Source: Timema cristinae (lineage: Eukaryota > Arthropoda > Insecta > Phasmatodea > Timematidae). From it: 64,000 nt of DNA. Both the position numbers and the translations under genes were made by a program. The stretch is taken from contig JBCFYV010000001.1 of assembly GCA_039000515.1 (NCBI GenBank), positions 16,593,928 through 16,657,927 of the forward strand. The letters are read 5' to 3'. Positions 43,591 through 55,255 of this stretch are shown here, piece after piece (position 1 is the stretch's first letter; each line of letters opens with the position of its first letter). The notes beneath the pieces were generated by a model, which saw nothing but the letters and a program-made list of their open reading frames with translations, made no database searches and was not told the DNA's origin.

Positions 43591-44128
43591 AATGCAGTCT
43601 AAGGTTCGTATTTCCGGATCGGGTTGGGGGGTGGGGGGGGATTGATGAGTCTCCCAAGATCGAAAGTGAAGAACAACTCGTCTGGTCAGGTTTCACTTTC
43701 ATAAACGTCTCCTCTTGTTCCTAAACAAGGTAACCCTCCTGACCCCCTGCTCCTCCTCATCACCTGAGTCACCTTGACTTCTGACCGGTCAAACCTTGAC
43801 ATTGCTCCTGGGAACTCAGCATCCCGCGATACTTGGGGCTATATTACCGCTAGGCAAGGGAAAGTGGAGGTTAGCTCAGGTTAAACCAGAAGATATTAAC
43901 ATTCCTGGTCTTGAGTAGATGACCTTAAGTCCACTAGCGAAGGTTTTGACGTCATTGATATCAGAATCCTGATTGAGTTATGAAAAAAAAAAAAAAGGTT
44001 TGCCAAAGTGTTTCGCGTGGAGTGTGGTGACGAATGGACCTGTAAAGTGAGCAATAAGAAAGAGGGAACAAAGGAATTTAGAGGGTTTTGAAATGTGGTT
44101 GTGGAGAAAGGTGGATAAGGTGATATGG
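43591..44128. other. Unique DNA, no supported gene
   Basis: Mixed composition. The minus-strand frame 44189-43896 is domain-free and includes the SINE tail fragment. Confidence 0.3.
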
Positions 44129-44179
44129 ATAGCGTAAGTGCGTATAACCCGAACGGGTAGTAAGACGCGGTGCTAATAA
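44129..44179 (+). mobile_element. Isolated shared 3' module
   Basis: GATAGCGTAAGTGCGTATAA to GCGGTGCTAATAAT with no SINE body upstream. It abuts half of an FB2 element directly. Confidence 0.8.
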
Positions 44180-44335
44180 TCCAGGACACTCATGATAGAT
44201 ATTCAACAACTGTTGATATCACCGTGTGAAGAAAATTAAACTCTAGGTTCCTACTGGAGAAATATTTGATTTCTTTAGACAAAAAAAAAAGTATTTATCT
44301 AAAAAAAAAACGCAAAAATGTTTGTTTTTAACCTC
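44180..44335 (+). mobile_element. FB2, right arm only
   Basis: CCAGGACACTCATGATAGAT, ATTCAACAACTGTTGATATC, ACCGTGTGAAGAAAATTAAA, ending near AAAACGCAAAAATG. The left arm is absent. Confidence 0.7.
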
Positions 44336-44689
44336 GCATTCAGTACACCCCCACCATAACAATTGTCCAGATGTTACGTTGGTTCATGTTAACCTCCTCG
44401 TGAGTCACAAAGCCTGTTGGCGTTTAGGAGGAGGATCTTTGGAACGTATCGTGGAGGAGTCAAGACACTCTCTTCACGGGCTCCTTTCTCCAGTCATGAA
44501 GTTGCAATATCGGGTTCGGTACTTATCTTGGATGACACGACGGGGCCGGCAACACTGAATAGAGAACACGTGTTCATTAGCGCGACAAACGATCAGGGTT
44601 GAACAAAATGTATACTTAACGTAATATTCACAAATATCCAATGGATTTGCGTTCATTATTATTAGGGTAGGCGAACCACACCCCCTCCC
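44336..44689. other. Unique DNA, GC-richer, no supported gene
   Basis: Frames of 60-78 codons on both strands overlap each other and lack domains. Confidence 0.3.
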
Positions 44690-45240
44690 CTCCTATCCCG
44701 GCGTCTTAGTACCCATCTGGGCTATAAGTATACATTAAGTAATATAATAAAATAAGGATGGAGAAGATAGAGTTTTTAAAGGGAATGTATCCACATTTGT
44801 GTGATAGGAGGGTGGGAAATCGTTTAGGATAACAATCTCATTATACGCAGCCGGGATTCAAACTACCGACAACCCCGTCATTCGACCGCCGATGCGTGTT
44901 GTATTTACGATGACACTAACATACATCTAGGGAAAAGGACGAGGAGACTGTAATTTAAAAGAACTAAGCGCCATTTCTTCTGGAAGAAAGGCTTGATAGC
45001 AACTGTTGTGACCAATATTGATAACGTCTAACAATCGCGTCTTACTACCCATTCGGTTTCCACGCCTATGTACTGATTACTCTAATGTGTTTGATGAAGG
45101 AGGTTAATTCTAGTGGAAGTGTACATGAATTTGCATGGAAGAAGAGGGGAAAACCGTTCAGGAAAAGCCACCCGACCGGGACAGAGCCTCGATATACTCC
45201 ATTATTGGCTGTCTAGTCATACACTTCTGTAGGCCTGCCA
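44690..45240 (-). mobile_element. Two SINE B copies, decayed
   Basis: 44690-44900 (GGCGTCTTAGTACCCATCTG, CACATTTGTGTGATAGGAGG) and 45030-45240 (CGCGTCTTACTACCCATTCG, AATTTGCATGGAAGAAGAGG). Confidence 0.65.
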
Positions 45241-45299
45241 GTGAGAAGGTTGTCATACCTACCCAACTGCAAAAACAACAGTCTCTACCTGTATAGCTC

Positions 45300-46155
45300 A
45301 ATTTTCATAGGAACAACCTTATCTGACACTTAGAAACGCTATTATATCTTCTTCGATAGGAACAAACTTATCTGACACTTAGAAACGTTATTAGATCTTC
45401 TTCGATAGGAACAAACTTATCTGACACTTAGAAACGTTATTAGATCTTCTTCCATATTAACAAACTTATCTGACACTAGTAGATATCACTACATAAAACA
45501 ACATCTATACGTTACTATCTTTACATAAAAACAACCTTATCTGACACTTAGAAACGTCTATCTTAATATCTATCTTACTATAAAAACAACCTTATCTGAC
45601 ACTTAGAAACGTTACTAGATCTATTCATAGGAACAAACTTATCTGACACTTAGAAACGTTACTAGATCTACTTCTATAAAACAACTTATCTGACACTTAG
45701 AAACGTTACTAGATCTACTTCCATAGGAACAACTTATCTGACACTTAGAAACGTTACTAGATCTACTTCCATAGAAACAACTTATCTGACACTTAGAAAC
45801 GTTACTAGATCTACTTCCATAGGAACAACCTTATCCGACACTTAGAAACGTTACTAGATCTACTTCCATAGAAACAACCTTATCCGACACTTAAAACGTT
45901 ACTAGATCTACTTCCATAGAACAACCTTATCCGACACTTAGAAACGTTACTAGATCTACTTCCATAGAACAACCTTATCCGACACTTAGAAACGTTACTA
46001 GATCTACTTCCATAGGAACAACCTTATCCGACACTTAGAAACGTTACTAGATCTACTTCCATAGAACAACCTTATCCGACACTTAGAAACGTTACTAGAT
46101 CTACTTCCATAGAACAACCTTATCTGACACTTAGAAAAGTTATTAGATCTACATT
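45300..46155 (+). repeat. Minisatellite, 48-49 bp unit, about 17 copies, amplified from repeat G
   Basis: Unit: CATAGGAACAACCTTATCCG, ACACTTAGAAACGTTACTAG, ATCTACTTC. The same 49 bases occur once in repeat G copies at 8595, 10186, 17950 and 43503. The G sequence continues immediately after the array (46140-46270: TTCACGTATTCATACTTTAG, GTAAAATGTTATTAACG), so the array lies inside a G copy. Confidence 0.9.
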
Positions 46156-46275
46156 CACGTATTCATACTTTAGTCATGTGATTTGTAGCAGTCACTTTTA
46201 GTGGATGTTGTCAATAACTATAAAATAACATAAATAATATAGTAAAATGTTATTAACGTATTAAGGAAACAAAAA
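46156..46275 (+). repeat. Dispersed repeat G, 3' part following the array
   Basis: TCATGTGATTTGTAGCAGTC, TCAATAACTATAAAATAACA, AATATAGTAAAATGTTATTA in family order. Confidence 0.65.
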
Positions 46276-46582
46276 CCATTTGTATTTTCGAAAGTTACTT
46301 ACTAAAAGTTTTCTACTTTACTTCTCCGGGCGATATCCGCGGTGCATCATGGGAACTCCAGCTCACGTGGGAAGATCTAGGCGGCCTTTACTTTGTGCCG
46401 AATGCTCTTGTTCTTTTTGTGCGCAGGGAAAGGAAAAGTGTGGGAATGAAGGAAGGAAGGAAAGAAAGATGAGGTATCCCCGTCGAAACAAACATTGAGA
46501 AATACAAGAGGGTGCGCGGGACACCGGAAAGGGGGGCTTCTTGTTTGTTACTCTAATTAGGGTGGGGTTCACTAAAATTTTA
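46276..46582. other. GC-richer unique DNA
   Basis: Contains GCATCATGGGAACTCC and a possible acceptor TTTTTGTGCGCAG at 46415-46427. Frames on both strands are short and domain-free. It might be a promoter or exon but I cannot support either. Confidence 0.25.
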
Positions 46583-46840
46583 ACTACCCGCTTCAGTGGT
46601 CGATTGGTTTAAGGCATAGTTCTCGTGTTAGACTAGCCCTCTAATGACAAGGAGCTCAAGATTCAAATCTCGGTCGTTTGTACTGAGGGTGGTTTTTCCA
46701 TAATGACTTTCTACTCTTCCTCCACGCAAATGCTGGTACACTTCCTATACATATAACTTCCCTAATCCCTGAAACCATTATCATACAGGGTCTATATACG
46801 TATTAACTGAACAGTAAGTCGTGGTGATAAAAAAAGGGAG
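46583..46840 (+). mobile_element. SINE B, full length, diverged
   Basis: CCGCTTCAGTGGTCGATTGG, GATTCAAATCTCGGTCG, CTCCACGCAAATGCTGGTAC, decayed tail. Confidence 0.75.
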
Positions 46841-47440
46841 CTTGCTTTAGAATGCTTTTTTTTTTTTAATTACCGTCAAATGCTTATTCGTTTCCATATA
46901 GTTCCTTTAGGAATAGTGTTGAGATTCTTAGTTTAAATGCTAATTGTTGCCTCAGGTAAAATTGCTCTTTTATTTGTGTTGAGATTGCCAGCCGTTTCTT
47001 TCAAAATTAGCTCTGGCGAGTTAAACATTTATCTCTTATCTCTCCTCGGTTATAATGTCGTTGGATATACCGTGGGTCTTTCTTTAGCATCGTGCTTTTG
47101 AAAGTAAAAGATATACACAATTAGTTTCGATAAAAAGAATATTATCTTCAAAAAAAATCTTCTCCCGTAAAAAATACAACAAATAATTGGTGATTTAAAA
47201 AAAAAACGGAATGATGAATTTTTTAAAAAATATTTTGATGGCGACTTATTTTATTGTTTTACGTTTAAATGAAATAATTGTTGAAAATGGTGTTTGTTCA
47301 TATACTATCTACCTAAGTACGACATGTATTAAACTTTATCATTCACTTTCCCTGTAACCTGCTTGTATTTGCGGTCACTATGTGAATTGTGCTCCGTAGT
47401 GTATTGTTAGTATTAGTCTTTTAGATATCCAGTATTTAAT
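46841..47440. other. Unrecognised AT-rich DNA
   Basis: Nothing recognised. Confidence 0.3.
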
Positions 47441-47451
47441 AAAATAATCAG

Positions 47452-47714
47452 CCCGCTTCGGTGGTGTAGTTGGCTAACGCGCTTGTCATTGTTGAGTTCG
47501 ACGGCTGAGGACGGGGAGATCAAGGTTCGAATCTCGGTCGGGTGAACTGGGGGTGGTTTTTCCTAAATGGTTTTCCACTCTCCTTCCACGCAAATGCGGG
47601 TTTGCTTCCTCTAATTCAACCATCCCAATTCCTAATCTATTAGCGTAATTAGTACTTAAAGCGTATAACCCGAACGGGTAGTAAGACGTGGTGCTAAATA
47701 TTATTATTATTATT
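47452..47714 (+). mobile_element. SINE B2, full length, with near-perfect TSD
   Basis: Head CCCGCTTCGGTGGTGTAGTT and GGCTAACGCGC, B box AAGGTTCGAATCTCGG, CACGCAAATGCGGGTTTGC, complete shared tail and (TTA)n. AAATAATCAG (47442-47451) and AAATAATCCAG (47715-47725) flank it. Confidence 0.9.
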
Positions 47715-47725
47715 ATTAAATAATC

Positions 47726-48930
47726 CAGTCTTCAGTTATGACATGGCTGTCTTTTAACACGCGAGAGGTGTACTTGGAGTAATGGCCTTTTAAACACTTC
47801 TACACCTGGGTCAGGGGAGGGGGAACTGTCGAGGCGGGAAGAACTCCCCCCAAGATAAATCCCCCCCCCCTTCCTCAGATATATTTCAAATCCTCTGATA
47901 TTATCGAATATTAAGCTGAAAGATATTCTTAATCAAACTCCAAATTACTTCTAGATCTATTACATTTTCAAAAAAATTGCCGGAGAAGATCACTCACTTA
48001 AAATAACGTCTAGCTTTAGTTGAGTCATTTAAATATCATACAAGATCACTCTAAATAGCTAAAAGGGTGTCAAAATTTTAAAAATGTCTAGAGGAGGATC
48101 ACTTTAAATTAATTCTAGAAGAATTGAAATTTCAAAAACAGGTTATTTGGAAAACTACTTCAAATATCTTTTAGGGACATCCAATCTACAAACTTATATC
48201 GATGATGAGGGGGGAAGGGGGTGTAAGCCTAGTCCTTTAAAAACTGTTTTATACTTGCCTCCCCCCCTCCCTCCACACAAATAAGGTCCCACCACCACTG
48301 ATTTAAGTATACTATTGATACCGTGGCTCATTAAGCGCTTAGCTTGCTAAGGTGTTAAGGTGAGATATAAAGGAACCAAAGCAAAATACAGTCATTTCTT
48401 AACAACCTTACTAACAAATTTGTTGTTGTTGATAAAATGAATAAAATTTGGATCCTGTAGATGCATTTAATTTAATCGTCTACACATATTAATTTCAACA
48501 GTTCTATAACTATCTGACCAGAACATAATGCGATTTAATGACAAAAACCTTTTTTTAAATCACGAGAAAAGAGTTCTCATAAAATTTCATCCAACAACGA
48601 GGTGTGGGAGGGGTAAGCAATAAGAGCTATTCTAGGCGACACATCTAAGAGAAGCCTAGTTCAGAATCAGGCACGTTGGCAGTAATGTTTCTGTTTAAAT
48701 CTCACGAATGTTCTAGAACAGAAGAGATAACCTGTTAGCAACAGATTTATTTCATAATTATAGTCTCTTTCTTTTTTGACAAAAAAAGTTTTAAATTAAT
48801 TAGGCACTACGAGTTGTTGAGTTTTAATAACTAGTCTTATGGAAGACCCTGGTTGACTCAGATGCAATCATGACTCGTTCTGCATAATATTCAAACCTTG
48901 CTCTGGCGGCTTTGGGGCCTTACAAGCACT
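47726..48930. other. Unrecognised DNA with a decayed FB2-like patch
   Basis: 48420-48545 has TAAAATGAATAAAATTTGGA, TTTAATTTAATCGTCTACAC and TTTCAACAGTTCTATAAC like one FB2 arm. C10 run at 47860. No gene. Confidence 0.3.
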
Positions 48931-48934
48931 TTTA

Positions 48935-49197
48935 CCCACCTCAGTAGCGTAATTAGCTAACGCACTAATTTTGTGATGAGCTAGACTGCAGGTGACTGGA
49001 GATCGAGGTTCAAATCTCAGTTGGGTGAACTGGGGTGATTTTTCTTAAATGGTTTTTTCATTCTCCCACCGTGAAGATGTAGGTTCACTTCCTCTATATT
49101 TAACCTTCTCAATTCCTAACCCATTAGAGTAATTAGTACTTAAGCATATAGCCCGAATGGGTAGTAAGACACGGTGCTACGTAAGTAAGTACAAGCA
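48935..49197 (+). mobile_element. SINE B2, full length, ending in GTAA repeats
   Basis: Head CAGTAGCGTAATTAGCTAAC, B box GAGGTTCAAATCTCAG, shared tail CCCGAATGGGTAGTAAGACA, then GTAAGTAAGTA instead of TAA repeats. Confidence 0.85.
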
Positions 49198-49324
49198 ATT
49201 TTCAACGCCAGGGTTAGAAGCACTTAGCATATCAGTACTACCAGCGTTTAACACAACTTATCTACAGCAGAATTTTTGAAGGAAAGGCCGTATCTAACAG
49301 TAACACGTCCACGCAAATATCTTA

Positions 49325-49455
49325 AATAGATTCATAAATTCATGTGATCTGCAGCTGTCATTTTTGATAGATATTATCAATATATATATATACAATAATA
49401 CTAATAATAGGTATAGTAAAATAATATCAATGTTGGCAGGAAAATGTTAGTATTC
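49325..49455 (+). repeat. Dispersed repeat G, 3' part
   Basis: ATTCATGTGATCTGCAGCTG, TTTTTGATAGATATTATCAA, TAGTAAAATAATATCAATGT. It lies immediately left of the next tandem array. Confidence 0.65.
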
Positions 49456-49487
49456 TTCAAATTAACCTTCTTATCAGAACTATACTA

Positions 49488-49806
49488 ATGTCACACTAGT
49501 CACTGTCTTGGAATAATTTCACTAGTCACTGTCTTGGAGTAGTTACACTAGTCACTGTTAGAGTAGTTACACTAGTCACGTTTAGAGTAGTTACACTAGT
49601 CACTGTTTAGAGTAGTTACACTAGTCACTGTCTTGGAATAATTTCACTAGTCACTGTCTTGGAATAATTTCACTAGTCACTGTCTTGGAGTAGTTACACT
49701 AGTCACTGTTTAGAGTAGTTACACTAGTCACTATTTAGAGTAGTTACACTAGTCACTGTTTAGAGTAATTACACTAGTCACTATTAGAGTAGTTACACTA
49801 GTCACT
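49488..49806. repeat. Minisatellite, about 25-bp unit, about 13 copies
   Basis: Unit AGTAGTTACACTAGTCACTG plus TYTWG; variants GGAATAATTTCACTAG and GGAGTAGTTACACTAG come in blocks. Confidence 0.92.
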
Positions 49807-50680
49807 CTATTCGTTTGTCGAGCGGCTAGAACAGACAAGTTTCCTCTCTCTAAGTGTAATGAATGTCTTCTCATTGCACATACGTGCGGTGAATTAATTG
49901 TTTACCTAATTAAGAGTAGCCTAATGAGCTTTTATAACAACATGTTGGGTTGTAAATTAATTTGATTTGGGCGGAGCATAAATTACTCAAGTAAATTTAC
50001 GAGGGTGAGGACATGAAAGGAGATGAATATTATGTTGATGATATGATTATCCAAACCAAAACATTGTGGGAACATGCATTTATTCATGTTTTATTCTTAT
50101 TTATTAATTTATTATCTCAGTCATATCGACTTGGAAATGTTTGAGGAGGGACATTGTTTGAATGAGCCAGAATCATTTATTGAAGATTCAAGTTCGAGCC
50201 AAGTTTTAATTGTTCGAACTCAACGATTTTTACAAAACTCGAAAAATTTGAGCACTTGGAATTCTTGATTTTATCTCGAAAATTCCTAGTTTAATTAATT
50301 GGATTCAATCTAAAGATACCATTTCAAAGCAGATAGAGTCTCTCAATATTTCCTTTTGTCTGATTAAAAAAAACTTGAACAACTATATCAAATTTATTTT
50401 AAAATTCTAATTTTGGTGATCATAGCTTTTTTGACCAAAGATTGCATCCTTAAAAAATCTTTGTTTGTACTTGTGATACATGCATAGATCTATGGAAAAA
50501 AAAAACCTGAAAATATTTCTTCATACTATTCAAAGTTGAAATAAGCTCAATGTTTTCATTCAAATCCATTTCGAAGTGAAAAATATCTACTCTCACACCC
50601 TTAATCATTTGTTAAAAGTTCACACACAACAATATATGTTGCATAATAATGTTTTAATTTTAATAATTTGTTTGACTTTT
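49807..50680. other. Unrecognised AT-rich DNA
   Basis: A 64-codon frame at 50074-50268 has no domain. Confidence 0.3.
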
Positions 50681-50682
50681 TT

Positions 50683-50935
50683 TTAGCACCGTGTCTTACT
50701 ACCCATTCGGATTATACGCTTATGTATTAATTACTCTAATGGTGTTAGGGATTAGGAAGGTTATATTTTTAGGGAGTGTACCCGTATTTGCGTGGAGGGA
50801 GGGTTGAAAAGCATTTAGGAAAAACACCCCCATACACCTGATTGAGATTCGAACCTCGATCTCGTTGTCTCGGCAGTCTAGTCTACTGTGAGAGTAGCGC
50901 GTTGGACCATGCGGCCACCGAAAAGGGTTGCCATT
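50683..50935 (-). mobile_element. SINE B, full length, well preserved
   Basis: Shared tail TTTAGCACCGTGTCTTACTA, body GTATTTGCGTGGAGGGAGG, B box complement GATTCGAACCTCGATCTC, head GGACCATGCGGCCACCG. Confidence 0.88.
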
Positions 50936-51019
50936 TTTGTTGTTTACCTTTCTTATTATTATATTAATACCTTATTAGTATAATACTTACTCTTATTATG
51001 GCTATTCAGTTAAATATAA

Positions 51020-51385
51020 TTACTTTTTTGACCATCCATCAAGTCTTACTGCCCGTCCGAGCCACCACATATTTATTCTAATAGGGTAGTGATTAGGAAG
51101 GTAGAATTGAGATAAGGCGTACTTGCATTCACAAAATAAATCTCGATATACTCATTCAGGATTCAAACACTAACCTCCCGACAAGTCGAGACTGACTGCT
51201 TCATAATGTCATCCACTATTTTAAGGGTAATGAAATTATCTTATCGCCTAATCTAGTTTGCTAATGGTATGAATCTCTGGGATCTAATCCGGCGAGGTCT
51301 AACGAGGGTGGTGTTTTCTGTTTCCTTCCACGCAAACGCGGATACACTTCTTCTAAATCAAACTATCCCTAACAGGGCTCTAGGA
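51020..51385. mobile_element. Head-to-head pair of SINE B copies (-, then +)
   Basis: 51020-51220 minus (CAAGTCTTACTGCCCGTCCG, AGGATTCAAACACTAACC) and 51240-51385 plus (GGATCTAATCCGGCGAGG, CCTTCCACGCAAACGCGG). Confidence 0.6.
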
Positions 51386-53329
51386 CATGGAGTTGAGAGG
51401 GGCTTGAGCCCCCTTGTTTTTATCTTGGGGGCTGGAACCATCTTAAGGACCCACCTTCCCCCTTCAATATTTCCCAAGTAAATTTAAAACCAATGTATAA
51501 AACATACATCCTTTACCATCAGTTTGGTAATCTTAAGTAAATAAAGACATGAATTTACAATTAATATTTTAGAAAACTGAAATACTCTAATTTTGCAGTT
51601 TATCTTTCTCCCACGGGAAAAAACTCTTTCACAAAGATATATTAACTAACATTAGGCCTATTTGTGATTGCCTTAAATACAAATAATACCAGGATAGTAA
51701 AGACAAAGGGTAATACTTATTGACCTTTTTGCCACAGATAAAAACAAATTGAAAAAAAAAAAATCACAGTTGAATTGTAAGTTTAATTTTAACACGAGGC
51801 GGATTTTCAACCACAGTTCAAATTTTATTTTTGATATATTTTTATCAATCCTAAAAAGTTAAAAAGTTGGGAATAAATAAAATTAATACGCTTCGTTTTT
51901 TTGGTTTGAATAAAATATTTTATTATTTTGAAACCTACGTTACATATTGTTATGATAATATAATTGATTGTGTTGTATTCATGCTTTGTAAGAAAAATAT
52001 TAAGTATTAATTGACCCTAGTTAAAGGATCTATTAAGTTGTTCTCCACAATATGAGCTTTGACAAGGTTGATACATATTCTTAGATTGTCCCAAAAGGTA
52101 GAAAGCTTACCTTGCATTGTTCAACTATGCCATAACCTACTTTAAGTAGCTTTTAGAAAATACCAAATTTAAAAAAAAATCTTCTGGGTGAGAACCACTC
52201 CAAATAATTTCTAGAAGAGTATAATTTTAATAAATTTTTCCAAGTGTGGAACACTCTAAAATAGCTTCCAAGGGCTTAGGAAATTTTTTGGCGCAGCCCT
52301 TTTGATTCCCCTTTTGGCCAAATACCACGGGATTATCATTACCCATAAAATAAAAATATAGATGGGGCCTACCCATAATTTTTAATATTGTTGACAGAAA
52401 AAAAATCCACATTCTTCTCCACACAAGTTCCTATCCTACTATGTTGTTACTATAGGCCCTTACAAAATGACAAAGAAAGGTATTCAAAAAAGTACTATCC
52501 ATGAAAATTAACCTCCTACAAATATCTTCAAAATAATCCAGAGTCTAAAATTGTACCTGGTCAGGAACTCCGGACTCCCTCTCAGTTGAGCCCCCCCCCC
52601 CCCCTCTCAAATATCTTCCTTAAACCCTTGATCCCTAATAACATTAAATAAGAAAAAACTTGTATAGGTTTTGTCCTAAAGCTTGTTTTAAAAAGTAAGT
52701 TTGTAAACTACTCAAACAAAGACCTAATGCACTCAATTTCAAACGACAGAAAAAAAAAAAAAAAAGGGTTCAATTAGATCTGACCTTTTTAAATCAGAAC
52801 CTGACATTTTCACCAGTGACTTGGCTTTAGTCGACGAGCCAGTGATTCTCTATACCACTGGTATCTTTTGTTTGTTGGACGTTATAGAAAGCTGTGGTGG
52901 AAGATATATGTTACATCATATTGACATTTGTAGAGTGACGGAGTATTTCCCACACAATGCCCATGAAGAAGTAACCTACATGAACACAATGACTTACAAG
53001 ACGTGTCGACACACGGCATGATCGTCGTGGCCATTGAGTAACGAGAGGGTGAGAGATACAATAACATTTGGTCCTGAAGTAATTGCTTTTTTTAAATTCT
53101 GATCGGAGCTACCTTACAAATGACCATATCTAGAAAGTTTATAAGACAAGCACGATAAAAGATTATTTATTGGATCAAGGTTATTAACGGATTAGTCTCG
53201 GGTGAAGAGACATAGTTTGAAAAATAGATACAATTATAGTAATTTCACGTGGATATAAGTGTTACAAAAAAGCTATATTAATTATGTACAACAGCCCTAT
53301 TTATGCAATTTTTTTTAAACAGTTATAGA
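51386..53329. other. AT-rich DNA, no supported gene
   Basis: C14 run at 52590-52605, poly-A at 52749. A 66-codon plus frame at 52821-53021 and its minus shadow have no domain. Repeated words AGAAC-ACTCCAAATA recur at 52195 and 52240 and at 56980-57100, suggesting another undefined dispersed repeat. Confidence 0.3.
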
Positions 53330-53475
53330 AGTAGCTTTAACAATTTTCATATAGATTCATAATTCATGTGATCTAGATCTATCACTTTGCTTGTGTATTA
53401 TCATTACCAATAAAATATCGTTAATATAATTAAATAAAATGTTATCAATGTTGACCGAAAAAAATAGTATAAATT
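53330..53475 (+). repeat. Dispersed repeat G, 3' part
   Basis: ATTCATAATTCATGTGATCT, AAATAAAATGTTATCAATGT, TGACCGAAAAAAATA. Confidence 0.6.
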
Positions 53476-54836
53476 TTATCAAATTTCCATCCCACTAGAA
53501 TTTTACCATATTTTTTTTTTTACAGAATGAGGTATATATAGGCCTATTCGATTGAAAGTGTTTCAAAATAACAAATACTTTTTTAGTTTAACGCTATTAA
53601 AAATAAGCTATATATTATTGATTAAAATTGTTACTAAATGATGTATATATTTAGTCATACTTGTTTAAAAGTGTTGTAAAATTATATGTTTTAAATAGAT
53701 ACAATTTTTATAAAAATAGTTATTTGAACTAGACTAAATTTAAAAAATTAGCTATAATATATTTTCCATAAGCTTTGGAAAAATAACGCAAGACATGGAA
53801 ATTGAACCCAGGACCTACGTGAACAAGCGTCATTTTTCAAAATTTTAGGAATAAGATAGCTGATGCAGCTATATTTTCAAAATAAACTCTATGATCTTGA
53901 ATAAATATATAGAAAAATAACCTATATAATAAACAAATTGTTCAGTTGAACTGAAAATGAATTAGTTTTTGGTATCTACTGTATACTCCAGGATATGTTT
54001 AGTGAGATACGGTTGGTCTGAATGGACTTGTAACTGAACGCATCCTGTGGAAATGCACCCAACCATTACCGAACAGAATACACTGGCTACATACTGCTAC
54101 ATGGACAAGATACTACAGATATTGTAGTATCATTTAAACCAGACATGTCCAGGATTTATCTGACTGAGGGTCGCATAGGTTCTTGGGGAATTGGTTGGGT
54201 CCATAAATTAAATTATATTTATAATACCTAATGCCCAAATATAGTTCATACACATATACACTTATAAATACCCACACCCACACCATACCCATTCATCCAT
54301 CCATCGATAGATGAATTATTATTAGGCGTTCTGTCTTACGGCAGGTCCATTTTTTTGTCATTAAACCACCAATGTATGTTCTGCCTCCTCCTTCAACTCC
54401 AAGAATTTTCTTCTTTCCTTCAAGTCACCCAATATTTGAATCCTTTCCTTCTAAGCCCCTCTTTCCCTAAACTTTCCTTCTATGACGTCATGCAAAAGAT
54501 AGTTCATCCTAAAGATGTGTCCGATTTAGTTGGTTTTGTACCTAAGAATCACATCCAAAATGGTTCTCTTCCTCACCCATCTTCTTAGGACTTGTTCATT
54601 TGTCACCCGGTCGGTCCCCCTGTACACAAGTACAATTATATTCACTGTTCTGGAACCTCATGGAAGTTTGCGAGTATTTACGTCAGAGCCAAGAGCCTAA
54701 TTTGTTCTTTATTTCTGCGATTTGAAGTCTTCCAATTTGAGCCTACAGGAAGCGAGTTGGACGTCCATGATTTAAACTATTCCATCTCCCGGGGCTGTAC
54801 AAAAGGGTAATGTGGGGGTGGGGGGTGTTGTAACAG
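53476..54836. other. AT-rich DNA, no supported gene
   Basis: Two adjacent plus frames, 54355-54588 and 54592-54810, are domain-free. I could not find splice-supported exons. Confidence 0.3.
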
Positions 54837-54837
54837 G

Positions 54838-54960
54838 CAGGGTTTCCAGTGACGAGGAGGGGGAGGTTCAAAACTCGGCTAGATGTACTGGAGGTGGTCT
54901 GAACTATTATGGGATTTATTTATCTTTGTCGTTTTTCCATCCACTCTCAATCCTAATTTT
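54838..54960 (+). mobile_element. SINE B fragment
   Basis: TTTCCAGTGACGAGGAGGGG, GTTCAAAACTCGGCTAGATG; ends in decayed body. Confidence 0.5.
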
Positions 54961-55029
54961 GAGTGCATTTTTTCTCTATTAGCATACTCACCCCCCAACT
55001 TTGTGATTTCAGTGGTTAGACGTTATATT

Positions 55030-55255
55030 AATAATAGTTTCTGACCCTTTAAATCAGTTGGTAGAGTGCCTTTATACTGAGCTAAGGGTTCCGTGATAAA
55101 TTCCCGGTTTGGGCGAAAAAAAAGTAAATTGATGAAATTTGGGTATCCCTTTTTGCGGTGATGAATTTACGGCTGGGTGGGGGGGGGCGGGGGCGGGGGT
55201 AAGGGTGATTAGTATATTCTATGATACAATCAGTGTACGTTAAATATTTCAGATA
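55030..55255 (+). mobile_element. SINE C copy 4 with G-quadruplex-capable tract
   Basis: AAATCAGTTGGTAGAGTGCC, decayed B box, GATGAAATTTGGGTATCCC, then five G runs at 55175-55205, and end GTGTACGTTAAATATTTCAG. Confidence 0.7.

Noticed and set aside
43896..44189. 97-codon minus-strand frame
   Set aside because: Part of it is the complement of a SINE 3' module, and the rest has no recognisable domain.
45300..46155. CRISPR array
   Set aside because: The repeats are contiguous units without unique spacers, in a eukaryotic genome.
46276..46582. Promoter or exon around GCATCATGGGAACTCC
   Set aside because: Suggestive composition and one acceptor-like site only; no donor, coding logic or second motif to support it.
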